41,308 bases of DNA from Chara braunii (Eukaryota; Streptophyta; Charophyceae; Charales; Characeae): contig BFEA01000020.1 in the NCBI GenBank assembly GCA_003427395.1, positions 5,609,119-5,650,426 of the forward strand, written 5' to 3'. The notes under the pieces are model-generated. The model saw only the letters and a list, made by a program, of their open reading frames with translations, ran no database searches and was not told the origin of the DNA. Made by a program: the position numbers and the translations under genes. Below are positions 10,608 to 20,217 of the stretch, in pieces (position 1 is the stretch's first letter; each line of letters begins with the position of its first letter).

Positions 10608-11415
10608 GAGCAGGGATACAACAAAAGGATGAGAATGGACAAGGCGAAGAACATTAGATCAGGCATGTCTAGTTTGTTTTGTCTTTTTTATTTTTGTGTG
10701 TGCCTGTGTGACTACTTCACAAAAACATTTCCCGGTCCTTCATCATGACGTAATGTTTCTTTGCTTTTCATTTCTGTCAATTTCAATGTCTTTCTGGCCC
10801 AGGCAGGGATTTTGTTTGCATCCCTAAAATGGAGGTGGCCATTACACCACTCCCTCTTCATAATACCCTGTTGCTTTGTTTTTTTTGTTTTTTTGTTGAA
10901 TTCAACCTTTTTCTGGGGCAGGGATGCTCTTACCATCCTTAGAATGGAGGTTTGTTGTAAACATGTTTTTTTTTTTCCTAGGAAAAGAAAGACCTTTCCC
11001 CGGAGCCTTCGCCCTGACACGACGGGATCGCAGCTGCCACGCCATCATCAAACGCATCAGATCAGATGGCAGAGAACCCATCTCCATGGCCACATAGGAT
11101 CATATTTAGCCAGTGGGGCCAGTGGGGCCCAGTGGGGCCAGGTGGGGCCAGGTGGGGCCAGAGGGTCCATGGGGCCAGACAGGGCCGAGCAGGGGTGGGG
11201 GCCAGAGCCCTTTTCTTCCATGTCTGGCTTTCTATCTTATAGTTATTAAGTGGCCCAGCATGCTTTCTTTTTTTTTGTGCCGCAGTGCACTGCATGGCAG
11301 CAGAGGAAAGAGGAGGAAAGAGAAGGAAAGAGAAGGAAAGAGGAGGAAAGAGGAAAGACAGTTAACCAATCTGGTGGGGCGTGGGATACACAAGGACTAT
11401 TTTTAGGGATTTAGG
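10608..11415. repeat. Unassigned DNA with a GGGGCCAGT minisatellite and a GGAAAGA-rich tract
   Basis: 10608-11110 holds T-rich unique-looking sequence with no supported gene. About 11112-11210 is a degenerate minisatellite of a 9-10 bp unit close to GTGGGGCCA. About 11299-11360 is an imperfect purine repeat of GGAAAGAGAA type. Open frames across these tracts are composition artefacts. Confidence 0.6.
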
Positions 11416-11476
11416 ATGTAATTGCAGTCAGATACATCCAGGCACGGTCGTAATTGCAGTGAGATACATCTAGGAA
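11416..11476. repeat. Direct repeat, about 27 bp, two copies
   Basis: TAATTGCAGTCAGATACATC followed by CAGG is repeated about 31 bp later with two substitutions (GTGAGATACATCTAGG). Origin unknown. The block lies just upstream of the SINE array. Confidence 0.6.
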
Positions 11477-11662
11477 TTCAAAGTCCTTGTGTGAGGACTC
11501 TACAGTGAAGTCTACAGAAGCAGTGGCTTGGATGGATGGTAGATCTCTAATGGATCCAGTTATTAAAGGGGGGAGAGGGGGGGCGGGGGGGGGATAGTAA
11601 AGGAATGGTGACCCTAACAGCCAGCATTCGTTTTTTAAATGAACTCTTCTGGATGCTAATCC

Positions 11663-12075
11663 AGCGGCGTAGGTCAGTTGGTTAGGCATGCAAGTGGCGT
11701 TTAGGAGGTTGTGGGTTCAAGCCCCAAAAACACCTGCGGCGCACTTAGTGCCAACCAGCGGCAATAATCCACTTGATACCTCTGACGAGTATCCAATCGG
11801 CATTAGTAGGGTTTGCCAATGCAAGTGGCATTCAGGAGGTTGTGGGTTTGAGCCCCATAACCACCTGCAGCGCACTTAGTGCCAACCAGCGGCAATAATC
11901 CACTTGATACCTCTGATCAATATCCGATCAGTAATAGAAGGGTCCTTGGCCAACAATGGGGGTGTGAAGGGGTTGGCTCATCTCGGCAATAATCCACTTG
12001 ATACCTCTGATCAATATCCGATCAGTAATAGTAGGGTCCTTGGCCAACAATGGGGGTGTGAAGGGGTTGGCTCAT
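11663..12075 (+). mobile_element. tRNA-derived SINE array with partly tandem units
   Basis: The first head has an A-box (TAGGTCAGTTGGTTAGGC, 11670-11687) and a B-box (GTGGGTTCAAGCCCC, 11711-11725). A second B-box lies at 11842-11856 after a repeated GCAAGTGGCRTTYAGGAGG. The body block starting CGGCAATAATCCACTTGATA occurs at 11759, 11890 and 11984; the last two form a nearly exact 94-bp tandem repeat. This looks like a SINE that expanded in place by unequal exchange or replication slippage. No poly(A) of its own is obvious before 12075. Confidence 0.65.
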
Positions 12076-12208
12076 TTTCGATTGGAGAGAGATCGGTTTC
12101 ATGTTTGGTGTCTTTTCATCTTTCATCTTTTTTCTGGCAATGAACTGGAGAAAAAACAGACGCAAATTCATTTTCATATGAAGAGGGAAAGAAGGAAGTA
12201 CCAGGACC

Positions 12209-12258
12209 ACCTCCTTGGGCTGTTTTTCTCAAAAAAAAAAAAAAAAAAAAAAAAAAAA
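12209..12258 (+). mobile_element. Micro-retroinsertion: 22 nt plus 28 A, with 15-bp target-site duplication
   Basis: GGAAGTACCAGGACC at 12194-12208 is repeated exactly at 12259-12273, straight after an A tract. Between them are only 22 non-A bases and 28 A. This is the footprint of target-primed reverse transcription that stopped almost at once. It interrupts the left end of the MITE at 12262-12407. Confidence 0.8.
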
Positions 12259-12261
12259 GGA

Positions 12262-12407
12262 AGTACCAGGACCTTCAACCGAATAGAAGGGGTGGTCATT
12301 ATAGGCCACCTTTGTCTGAAAAAAAAAAAAAAAAAAAAAAAAAAGGCCACCTTTCAGTCGAGATGAAGCGATAATGACCATGCGTTCTATTCGGGCAGAG
12401 ATGGTAG
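12262..12407. mobile_element. MITE of the CCGAATAGAA family, interrupted by poly(A) insertions
   Basis: The left arm (about 12264-12302, containing ACCGAATAGAA and GGTCATTAT) and the right arm (12371-12407, ATAATGACC ... TTCTATTCGGG) are inverted copies of each other. They match the cleaner element at 15249-15359. Removing the A-rich insertion leaves about 100 bp. Confidence 0.7.
12314..12344 (+). mobile_element. Micro-retroinsertion: GTCTG plus 26 A, with 10-bp target-site duplication
   Basis: GGCCACCTTT at 12304-12313 is repeated exactly at 12345-12354. The insert is just five bases and an A tract. It sits in the loop of the MITE, so it came after the MITE. Confidence 0.75.
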
Positions 12408-13170
12408 TACACTAGGGCAATGATTTTTCCTGCCCCCCAGCAAAACAGGAAATGAGCAGTTTGTCAGTGAGTCAGTCAGATTTGTTTTGTTTTTTTTCCC
12501 TATTGTGGCCTTCCCAGAAACCTGTGTCCATGTGGACTTTTTGTGATGAATGAATGGATTTAGTTAAAAAAAAAAAAAAAAAAAAAAACTGCGTCAGAAT
12601 GCTGTACCCCACTGCCTGGATCACATGGCATTGGCCGCCCCTTGAAAAAAAAAAAAAAAAAGTCCAGGAATTTTCATTTTTTTATTTTTTTTCCCTAACA
12701 AAGTCCTGGAGATATTGAGGAGCCCATGTGGCTGACTGGAATATACTTCGTTGGTCCCCGACTTCCCGGGATTGGAATAATGATTTTTTTTAAGTTCTTT
12801 TTGGAATAATGATTGAGAAAGACGGTTGTGGGCATTCATATTGCATTGTCAGGGGTGAAAATCTTTGGTGGATATTTTTTTTTGTTCTTTTTTTCCCCGT
12901 AATGAACTCGAGGATATCACAGGCAAATCACATTTCATTTGTGAAATTCTTGGATTTATGGATGACACACTCTCACGAAAACATTTGCCAAATACGCTTA
13001 AATGTACCCAGAAAGGAAGGGAAAAAAAAAGAACGAAAGTTGGGTGATTGACGGCAATCGGATACCGCCCTAGTCTCAGAGTCATGGATGCCTACTCACT
13101 CAGGTACATTCAGCATGGACCACAGTGGTTATTGCCTGGTTTGTCAATGTCTGTGTTCACATTCTTTTCT
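12408..13170. other. Unassigned A/T-tract-rich sequence
   Basis: Contains poly(A) runs at 12566-12589 and about 12645-12661, probable tails of retroposed copies for which I could not find target-site duplications. No gene is supported. The pairs of short open frames are low-complexity. Confidence 0.4.
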
Positions 13171-13172
13171 TA

Positions 13173-13178
<6 letters not shown>

Positions 13179-13251
<73 letters not shown>

Positions 13252-13253
13252 AA

Positions 13254-13326
<73 letters not shown>
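13179..13326. repeat. (CT)n microsatellite with a short (GT)n end
   Basis: About 130 bp of CT dinucleotides, broken once by GTGAATAT at 13249-13256, followed by GT repeats at 13311-13326. Open frames encoding L-S or R-E repeats here are artefacts of the repeat. Confidence 0.98.
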
Positions 13327-13499
13327 CTCTTTCTGAATGTGAACACACGACTTTCATTCCATATAGAAGTCCCTGAGGTCGGGCACCTCACATGAAGCCC
13401 AAAACTTGTGCATGAAAAAACCTACTGAACAACAACACAACATTGCCACGTATATGATAGAACTCAATTGCTGAACCAAAATCATCCAGCTAAGACTTA

Positions 13500-14077
13500 G
13501 AGGTGGACCCCACCGCCCAAAGTCTGGAAAAGGCAGTTTCCGTGGTAAAGCGACGTGGAAGTCCTGGAAGGTTTCGGAAAAGAAAAGACGGGACCCCACC
13601 GAAGTGCCTCTTTTCCAGACTTTTGGAAGAGTTCTTCCAGACTTTTGGACCAGTTTGGCTTTTTTGTCCGCCGTCGAAGCCCGGGTAGGCCGTGGTGGAC
13701 CTGCCCGTTTATCCCGCCCCGATCGTGTGACAGCGGCTTCGTCCGTCCGCCCGTCCGACCTTCGGCTGGGTAGCACCGTGCGGACACAAAATGGACCTGC
13801 CCGATCTTCCAAGTCTGGAAGACGTAGGGGGATGCCCCCCCCCTACCCCTTGCGTTTGCCACAAAATTTTGGCGAGGCTGACGTGGATTGGCCGTTTTCC
13901 GCCTGGAAAAGGACTTGGAAACTCGCTCTTCTCTTTTCCAGGCGCCACTTTTCCGGGCGGTGGGGTCTGGGAAATACAAAAAAAAGGACTTCCAGACACT
14001 TTTCCAGAGGCTGTGGGGTCCGAGAGAACACCCGGCGGAAGAGTTCTTCCGAGATTTTCCCCCGTGGGGTCCACCTC
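13500..14077. mobile_element. 578-bp non-autonomous DNA transposon, PIF/Harbinger-like
   Basis: Perfect 14-bp terminal inverted repeats GAGGTGGACCCCAC (13500-13513) and GTGGGGTCCACCTC (14064-14077) are flanked by TTA at 13497-13499 and 14078-14080. A TTA target duplication is characteristic of PIF/Harbinger. The interior is GC-rich with many copies of TTCCAGAC / GTCTGGAA and AGAGTTCTTCC in both orientations, subterminal motifs that a transposase could bind. Several long overlapping open frames on both strands come from the GC-rich composition. None resembles a transposase, so I call it non-autonomous. Confidence 0.75.
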
Positions 14078-14280
14078 TTATAAACAAGGGACGTCACTTC
14101 ATCACCAACACACGTTGTTTCCTTATAATCCCAACGTGGGCTACGCTGCCCCTAGCAACAACTGAGTGGAATCAAAACTAAGTGAGCGGGTTTAGAAACG
14201 TCCTCCCCACACTAATACCTTTACAGCCTAGTACAACGCACCTCAGGCTAGAACTCCTATCAGGTGACTACTCAGCATCC

Positions 14281-14421
14281 TTTTTTATTCTTTTTTTTTT
14301 TCATTAAACATCATTATTCACAGCTAGCAGTGATGATAAGAGGATACACCCCTAGCTGCTTTACTAGTGGATCCGGTCCATTGGTGGGGAGCTTCACCTG
14401 CTGGAAAACGGGTCCAGCATC
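14281..14421 (-). mobile_element. Retroposed copy ending in the structured tail motif (minus strand)
   Basis: On the minus strand the hairpin GCTGGA / TCCAGC is at 14418-14413 and 14405-14400. GGTG / CACC is at 14398-14395 and 14386-14383. GCTCC at 14392-14388 faces a GGATC, one mismatch from its usual partner. About 70 nt further on it ends in an A-rich tract (T-rich on the plus strand, 14281-14302). The 5' limit is unclear and no target-site duplication was found. Confidence 0.6.
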
Positions 14422-15248
14422 CCTTACATTACCAATTATCATGTTACATACTGGTAATAGCAGCCTCTTCAGCCGTCTACGGGCCGCCAGATGAAACATG
14501 TCGCAACTAGCTGAATTTGTCCTCGACCATTACTCTCCTACAGAATCTAACTCACGTCTCCATACACCTGTGGCGGGGCTTCCTAGCGTGGCCCTAATTG
14601 GTACATGCTCGTCTGAAAAACTGGACTATGGACTAAACTGCCCCTACTTTCGAGCCGCCACAGATCAACCCCACCGAGCATACAGGTAAAGGCCGGGGTA
14701 CTTACCAATTACTAAGCCCCTCAACCTCAACCTTCTTAGAAAGAACCCAAAAGCAGGGAGATAAAGGGCTAATCCATGCGGCCCGCACTGGGGCCCTTTA
14801 GGTGGAGCATCTGAGCCTCGTGTTTGCCGTGTGGATTTTTGCCACACCCCGATTCCTGCCAAAGTGGTGCCGCGGTTGATTTGCCTAGCGATGCCAGCCT
14901 TTTCGACCGGTAGGTCCAACCTGTGATTTACAATGGGATACGGGTCCAGCGTCCCATGTGTACATCTGCAAAAAGTCCTCGATGGGGGTGCTACCAATTT
15001 TCCCTACAAAAGAAGTTATTCTGGCTATCCTGGAATAAAAGTGGAGTTTTCATTGCGGCCGAACTCTGGGACCAATGACCAAAAAAAAAAAAAAAAAAAA
15101 AAAAAAGAACATGGAAATCAACAAAGGAAATCTAGAGTCGCCTGAAGTATGTGAAAGAGGTGGAGGAGGAACTAATCAACATCATGGAATGGATTCTCCT
15201 GGCTTGGCAACTTGCCCTGAGTTGAGACTCAATAATCATAGCTGGTGA
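14422..15248. other. Unassigned sequence with a 15-nt tail-motif remnant and a poly(A) run
   Basis: No gene is supported. CGGGTCCAGCGTCCC at 14941-14955 is the reverse complement of the first 15 nt of the structured tail motif; the rest of the motif is missing. A 27-nt poly(A) lies at about 15080-15106. Confidence 0.45.
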
Positions 15249-15359
15249 CTACCGTCTTAACCCGAATAGAACGCCCGGTCATTATCGCTGCATCTAGACA
15301 GAAAACTGTGCCAGATACGGCCATAATGACCAGGCGTTCTATTCGGGTGAAGACGGTAG
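15249..15359. mobile_element. 111-bp foldback MITE with 37-bp arms
   Basis: The arms at 15249-15285 and 15323-15359 are inverted repeats matching at 35 of 37 positions (ends CTACCGTCTT ... AAGACGGTAG) around a 37-nt loop. A transcript would form a near-perfect hairpin. It is the same family as the element at 12262-12407. Confidence 0.85.
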
Positions 15360-15932
15360 CTTACCTCCATTACAAACCTATCTATCCTTATGGTGATGTA
15401 TAAAGCTCAAAAGCTAACACCCTCTCAAGCATGCCTGCTGGCCTTTGAATTGGCCTTGCCAAGGGCAAGGTAGTCTCAATTACGCAGAATGAAACCATCA
15501 TTGGGCAAACACTCTTCAAGTGAGTGTAGTAGGACTCAGACGATCAGGAAGGTTGGTATGCTTATTGGCCATCTACCCGAGTACGCGTTCGCTTCCCTTC
15601 GACCCGAGCGAATGGGAACGAGCGGGGCAGACCACTGCCCCTAATGTTGAAGTAATCTATCAAAAGCGGTTCCTATGACAACCGCAAACCGACCTCATAA
15701 ATGGAACCATCCACATCTGACGCACCAACTTCTGCATATGAAGAAGTTCCTGAGCCCCTTTCTTTTTGTCAGTGCTCTCTGAGTAACTGGGGTCGGTCCA
15801 ATCCTGTCTCAGTTGCTCTACCCGGTCCAGGTTGCATTTTCGGCGGATGGTGCTGTCAGACTCAGCATGTCTCGGTTACCGTTGTGTTTTTGGCCTTTTG
15901 CTGTTCACCGAGCTTTTCCTTCATAGACCCTG
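15360..15932. other. Unassigned sequence
   Basis: No repeat, RNA gene or coding region that I can support. A plus-strand open frame from 15701 has no recognisable domain. Confidence 0.4.
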
Positions 15933-16247
15933 ATGCATGGGACACGCGGGCCAATCTTGACTCTTCGGTTTTGCAGTTTTCAGAATTTTCCTTGTATTTT
16001 GCTGTCCTTTTACGTAGGATTTATTCGCGCCTTAGCAAGCGCGCTCGGAATTCTCTTTACTCGGATTTTCTTGAATCCGGAAATCGCAGGTGCTCACTGG
16101 GATACTTGGCTACGAATACTTTCTTTGTGCCTGTACATTTTTGGAGATACCCCTGCAAGCACCATGGAAACTTTGTTGACGGGATATAGAATAGGAATAG
16201 GCGTAGGACTATGTGTAGTACCCAGGACTTGGTATGGGCATGAATGA
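15933..16247 (+). pseudogene. Hydrophobic open frame of unknown nature, interrupted by a retroposed insertion
   Basis: The plus-strand frame reads LLSFYVGFIRALASALGILF, then LRILSLCLYIFGD, then YRIGIGVG, with two stretches hydrophobic enough to be membrane segments. It is broken at 16209 by the retroposed element. If that insertion and one copy of its target duplication are removed in thought, the frame continues about 24 codons (IHADCACGTFFQ...) to a TAG. I do not recognise the protein. Neither codon bias nor splice sites can be judged here, and it may be a chance frame. If real it would be an exon of a broken host gene. Confidence 0.2.
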
Positions 16248-16565
16248 GATCTATGGTGAACAAGAGAGAGAAGGTGCTCAAAGAGTTCAGAGTCCATTTA
16301 AAAAAAGTAGAGTAAGACATAGAAAAGTGCTAGAAAGATACGTTGATCTGGCGCCTGGTTGCAGGTGAAGAGGCACTTGAGGAGTCAGAGAGTCACTATC
16401 AGTCATCCATGTGGAACAATCTATCTCAGGGGATGCTGGACCCGTTTTCCAGCAGGTGTAGCTCCCCACCAATAGACTGGAGCCCCCGGCAAGAGAGGTA
16501 GGAGTGTATGCTCTTATAATCATTCCTATCTGTCAAATGCAGGATTTAATTAAAAAAAAAAAAAA
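16209..16565 (+). mobile_element. 357-bp retroposed element with structured tail, poly(A) and 15-bp target-site duplication
   Basis: GGAATAGGCGTAGGA occurs exactly at 16194-16208 and 16566-16580, bounding the insert. The insert carries the tail motif: stem GCTGGA (16435-16440) / TCCAGC (16448-16453), GGTG (16455-16458) / CACC (16467-16470), GCTCC (16461-16465) / GGAGC (16479-16483). It ends in 14 A at 16552-16565. There is no coding sequence and no clear pol III box, so it is either a truncated LINE 3' end or a SINE-like passenger. The exact duplication implies a recent insertion. Confidence 0.85.
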
Positions 16566-16580
16566 GGAATAGGCGTAGGA

Positions 16581-18002
16581 ATTCATGCAGATTGTGCGTG
16601 CGGCACTTTCTTTCAAACTTTTCAATTTCGATTTGGGTTCAGGAATTAGCCGTGGCTTCACTGACATTTTGTGTAACTGTTTTGGTGCCTTTTGAATTCT
16701 GCACGCTTGCATCTTTCTGGGCCGCGCTTCCACAAGCGATCTTTCCTCGCTTCCCCAACCTCCTTCTTCGCGGCATTAGTGGCAAGTTTTTACTGTCATC
16801 TTCTCTCTTTCTTCTCGCTGTTTCTTTCTTCGTGTTTCTGTTGAATCTTGGTTTTGCTCCACTCCGTCTTTCGTAACCTCCTTTCCCGCCTTTGTCTACA
16901 CACAGGAAGGCCCCACTGATCCCCCAAGTAATCGTAGAAGTCGGACGACAGCATGTAAGGAGGCTATGAACTCCTCACGCTACGATCCGATTGGCTACGA
17001 GGTACCCCACGTGACTCGACATGGCTCGTCGACGTGTTTTCCCCTTTCTCATCTCCTCCCTCCAACCTATCTTCATATCCTCTTTCCCTCTTCTTCGCAA
17101 CTATAAGTCTCGCAAGGGGGTCATTTTGCTCTCTCGCAATACATTGGCCAACTCTGGTGGAGTAGTGGCTACATCAGCAATTCGGAAACTCCTGACGAGT
17201 CGGCTGCAACTTTGCAGGATTGCGCGCTGGATCGCTGCGACGGATTGCAGGATCCGAGCGAATCCGCGTACTAGTAGTTGAGTGGACGGGGTGGCGATCA
17301 TTGGGTTTTAGTGTTGGGTACGTGGCGACGGGGATCGCCAGTGCTCGAGCCGGGAAAGGTGTGTTCATAATTGATCGGGTGGCCTAAGGCCATAGTTCTA
17401 GAGCAAAAGCCGTTCGCCTTGTCTCCTTGTTGTTATTCTTGCTATTGTTGGAGTTAAGTTGCATGGCGGGATGCCAACTTTCCTTCTAGAATCGTGCAAG
17501 TGTATACTTCACTCTTTCTCGCCTGTTTCTCTATGGAAGTATGAGTGTAATCAGTGGATGAATGTTTGCATGAGTTGCTTTGTGCTGATAATTCATGTAT
17601 GGGTGTGAATTTTGGATTGAGCCCAAGATCTCGTCGGGCAAAGACGGTTGAAACGCAAGGGTCGGTGATGGTTCCTTGACGAAACACAAATGCATGCGTC
17701 TCTTCTCCTTCTTTCTCTTTGAGATTGCAGTGATGTATCAATGATGGATGTATGCGGTCTTCTTTGATTTTTGTTGAAGGTACTCTCCATGCTTTCAATC
17801 GACCTAACCGGCTCGTTTCTCAGAACCACTCGTAGGGAAGAGTGTAACGAGGAGCTTCGCCACGTTCCTGCCGATTGCACATGCGCAACCCTCCAGACTA
17901 ATGATCCCCATTTTTCCGCCTTCCTTGCGTTATCTTCATTTTGTACGCATGGATGACTCTCCTTAATTAGATCGAAGGATTTTGGAAAGGACACCCCTTA
18001 GA
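16581..18002. other. Unassigned sequence
   Basis: Pyrimidine-rich on the plus strand to about 17150, with short open frames such as 17021-17281 (MARRRVFPFLISS...) that I cannot assign. No transposon signatures. A degraded gene or old LTR element cannot be excluded. Confidence 0.35.
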
Positions 18003-18249
18003 GTTGCGTTACTCTTGAAGATTTGTTATCTTCTTATCGCTTCGAAGGGATGCCTAATTTTGTGCATCTACCGGGGGATTTTTGTTGACGTTACCCGGGA
18101 CTTATTTGTGTCTTTGATTCCGTTGCTCTACTCTTGAAGATTTGTTCTTTTCTTGTCGCTTTGAAGGGAATCCGATGCTTAATTTTGTGCATCTACCCGG
18201 GGATTTTTGTTGACGTTACCCAATACTTATTTGTGTTTCCGATTCCCTT
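18003..18249. repeat. Tandem duplication, unit about 120-128 bp
   Basis: The block beginning GTTGCGTTACTCTTGAAGAT (18003-18121) is repeated at 18122-18249 with scattered substitutions and small indels. Shared anchors include AATTTTGTGCATCTACC and TTTTTGTTGACGTTACCC. Confidence 0.85.
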
Positions 18250-19216
18250 GCTTTAAAAAACTTGCGGCCACTAGTTCAAGAGAACTTCTTCCTGAACTCT
18301 TTCATCAGCTTTTTGCCAGTTCTTGGGTAGTCCCCCACCACACCGTAACCACAACAGAATATTGGGTTTGAAAGCCAATTCATATTGCCTGATTCCCGCC
18401 GCGAAGGCAATTCCCAAAGTTAATGAGATTTGATCATCTTGTTTTTTGAACGGTGAATGTGCGCGTGTATCGACCATGTGGACTGAGCCAGCGGAGCCAT
18501 CGGGGCATCAACTTCTCGAACCTCCCCGCCCACGACATTTCCCGTGCAATGAGAATAGGGCGCGTGTTTGTGAGTGTGACGTACGAGTAGCCGCCGCCAA
18601 CATCGGTGACCCTTATCACTTTCCTTCCAAAGCACGGTGCTTATGATTACTCAAATTGGACGTCAATTCAAGTTTTGTGATTGTTGATACCCATTCGCCT
18701 CCCTACTTCGTTTTGCTTCCCTTCAATGAGTTGACGGTTGTTCCATGGCTGACAATCACACCCCACTGACCCAGCACCCTGTGTAGCGACGGTCGCCGCA
18801 CGGAGTGCTTTCAACCCGAAGGGTTCAACTATCGAATACGTGGCAATTAGGAATTCAAAGAAAAAGCAGTGAGGTTGCGACCCTCAAACTCATATTATGA
18901 GCTTCGTAACGAATGTCGTCGGTCCCTTGGCTGAAACTGAGATTTGACGTGCGTCACCTCCCCCTTTCGACTAGATAAAAGGCGGTGTGTTGCGAGTGAC
19001 GAAGTTTAGAGATATTTTGTGGATTAGATAGTCGTTAGGAACCTTCCCTACCCCCTTCCCGCTTTTGTTCGTCGCTCCATATCTGGGACCACATGGGAGA
19101 TTTCAGTTTTGTCTATGTCTCCACACTCAATTTCCCCAAAAAACTTGGCATACCCCACTTCGCTGCTTTCCAGGCCCCTTTCCACGCTTTAATCACTCCG
19201 ACAACGAACGCTCAGC
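18250..19216 (+). other. Region upstream of gag, possible decayed LTR and leader
   Basis: It lies just before the gag-like frames. A TG-starting block at about 18781, a TATA-like GATAAAAGG at 18974-18982, then a leader-like stretch are what a Ty3-type 5' LTR would show. I could not find a convincing primer binding site, a CA end or a matching 3' LTR, so this is a guess from position. Confidence 0.2.
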
Positions 19217-20038
19217 AGTGTGTCAGGTTGGAATCAGTGCCGACACATGTCGGTTATGGAGCAAAGTGACGAACTGGCGAGAGAACAGAGAAGAGGCGTT
19301 TCTCAGTCACCAGGACAAAGTCCTCCTATCACCCATAGCCGATCAGTTGAGGCTCGAGCTCGAGCTCAAGCAGCGATGGTCTACCCAGCCAATAATCCTA
19401 ACCAAAACCAACCGCTTGCACCTCTTGCAACGCGGGTGGTTTTGCTGACTCATGTAACCCACCCATACCACCCTTATTAAACCAATACAGAAGGTGGATT
19501 GAAGTCGTCAAAGCTCAAGGACACACTCCCGATGAATTGTCCAACACAGTACAGTTGCAATTGCGGTGTTCTGGGCGTGACTTGTTCAAGCGCTACGCTT
19601 GGGTAGACTGAAATAGCTTCAAGATGTTTTGACCAAGTTATTGAGGATGTTGCTTGGCGTGTGGCACAAAATCGACCTCAGGAGCCAAGAGAACTGTTGC
19701 CTGCTTTCGTAGACCGATTCCTAAATTCCCTGGAAAAATCAGGAAAATAAGGAATGATCGTGCAAAACCTATTTATCGAGCATTTACGGAATCTTGATCT
19801 TCGGGCGAAACTTAAGAAGAAGTGTCGGCCAAAAACGACTTCTGTAAATGAGATCATAGACAAAGCTATAAAACTCGCACAGAAGGATATGAAGAAATAT
19901 ATAGATATGGATAATGGAAACATGGTGAATACGATTGAAGATGTAGTTGCAAAACAACGAAATTGGCTGCAATCGATTAATCGTTTCTATGAAAATGGGT
20001 CGGGTTGTGCTTTGGGTGCGCAAAACGGATTCGATGGC
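19217..20038 (+). pseudogene. Ty3-like gag, N-terminal and capsid part (broken)
   Basis: Readable peptides in order: SVMEQSDELAREQRRG with a proline/glutamine-rich tract (NPNQNQPLAPLA) from about 19250; RRWIEVVKAQGHTPDELSNT and LFKRYAWVD at about 19490-19605; then AWRVAQNRPQEPRELLPAFV and RFLNSLEKSGK, followed after a stop by VQNLFIEHLRNLDLRAKLKK and NEIIDKAIKLAQKDMKKYI to about 19990. The last block has the length and pattern of the retrotransposon gag capsid fold, with alternating hydrophobic helices. Frames shift at least twice and stops are present. The assignment rests mainly on order and on the zinc knuckle downstream. Confidence 0.5.
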
Positions 20039-20178
20039 TCTCGGGGCATTGTGCCCGCAGTTGCAAACTATCTAACCCCTTGTCTTCTCATCCTTCTCTT
20101 CCAGCACTGGCACTTCCACCCATCACATCGATCGTACAACCACCAATGGCAAATGCACGAACGTTTGATGTCACTGAT
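20039..20178 (+). repeat. Duplicated gag segment, copy 1
   Basis: A segment of about 140 bp beginning CTCGGGGCATTGTGCCC and ending CGTTTGATGTCACT recurs at 20698-20836 with a few substitutions. One frame reads LALPPITSIVQPPMANARTF in both copies, so it looks like gag coding sequence. A MITE lies between the copies. Confidence 0.85.
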
Positions 20179-20217
20179 TCGATGGTTCTCGGGCTATGAA
20201 TCCCCCCCGGAGGCGGC

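Noticed and set aside
13125-13391. Long serine-leucine and arginine-glutamate frames
   Set aside because: Direct translation of the CT/GA dinucleotide repeat.
13354-14181. Six long overlapping frames on both strands that might be a gene
   Set aside because: They lie inside a transposon defined by perfect inverted ends and TTA duplications. The frames result from high GC and repeated subterminal words; no transposase motif is seen.
18781-19030. Definite 5' LTR
   Set aside because: Position and a TATA-like word fit, but no primer binding site, no CA terminus and no second LTR could be identified.
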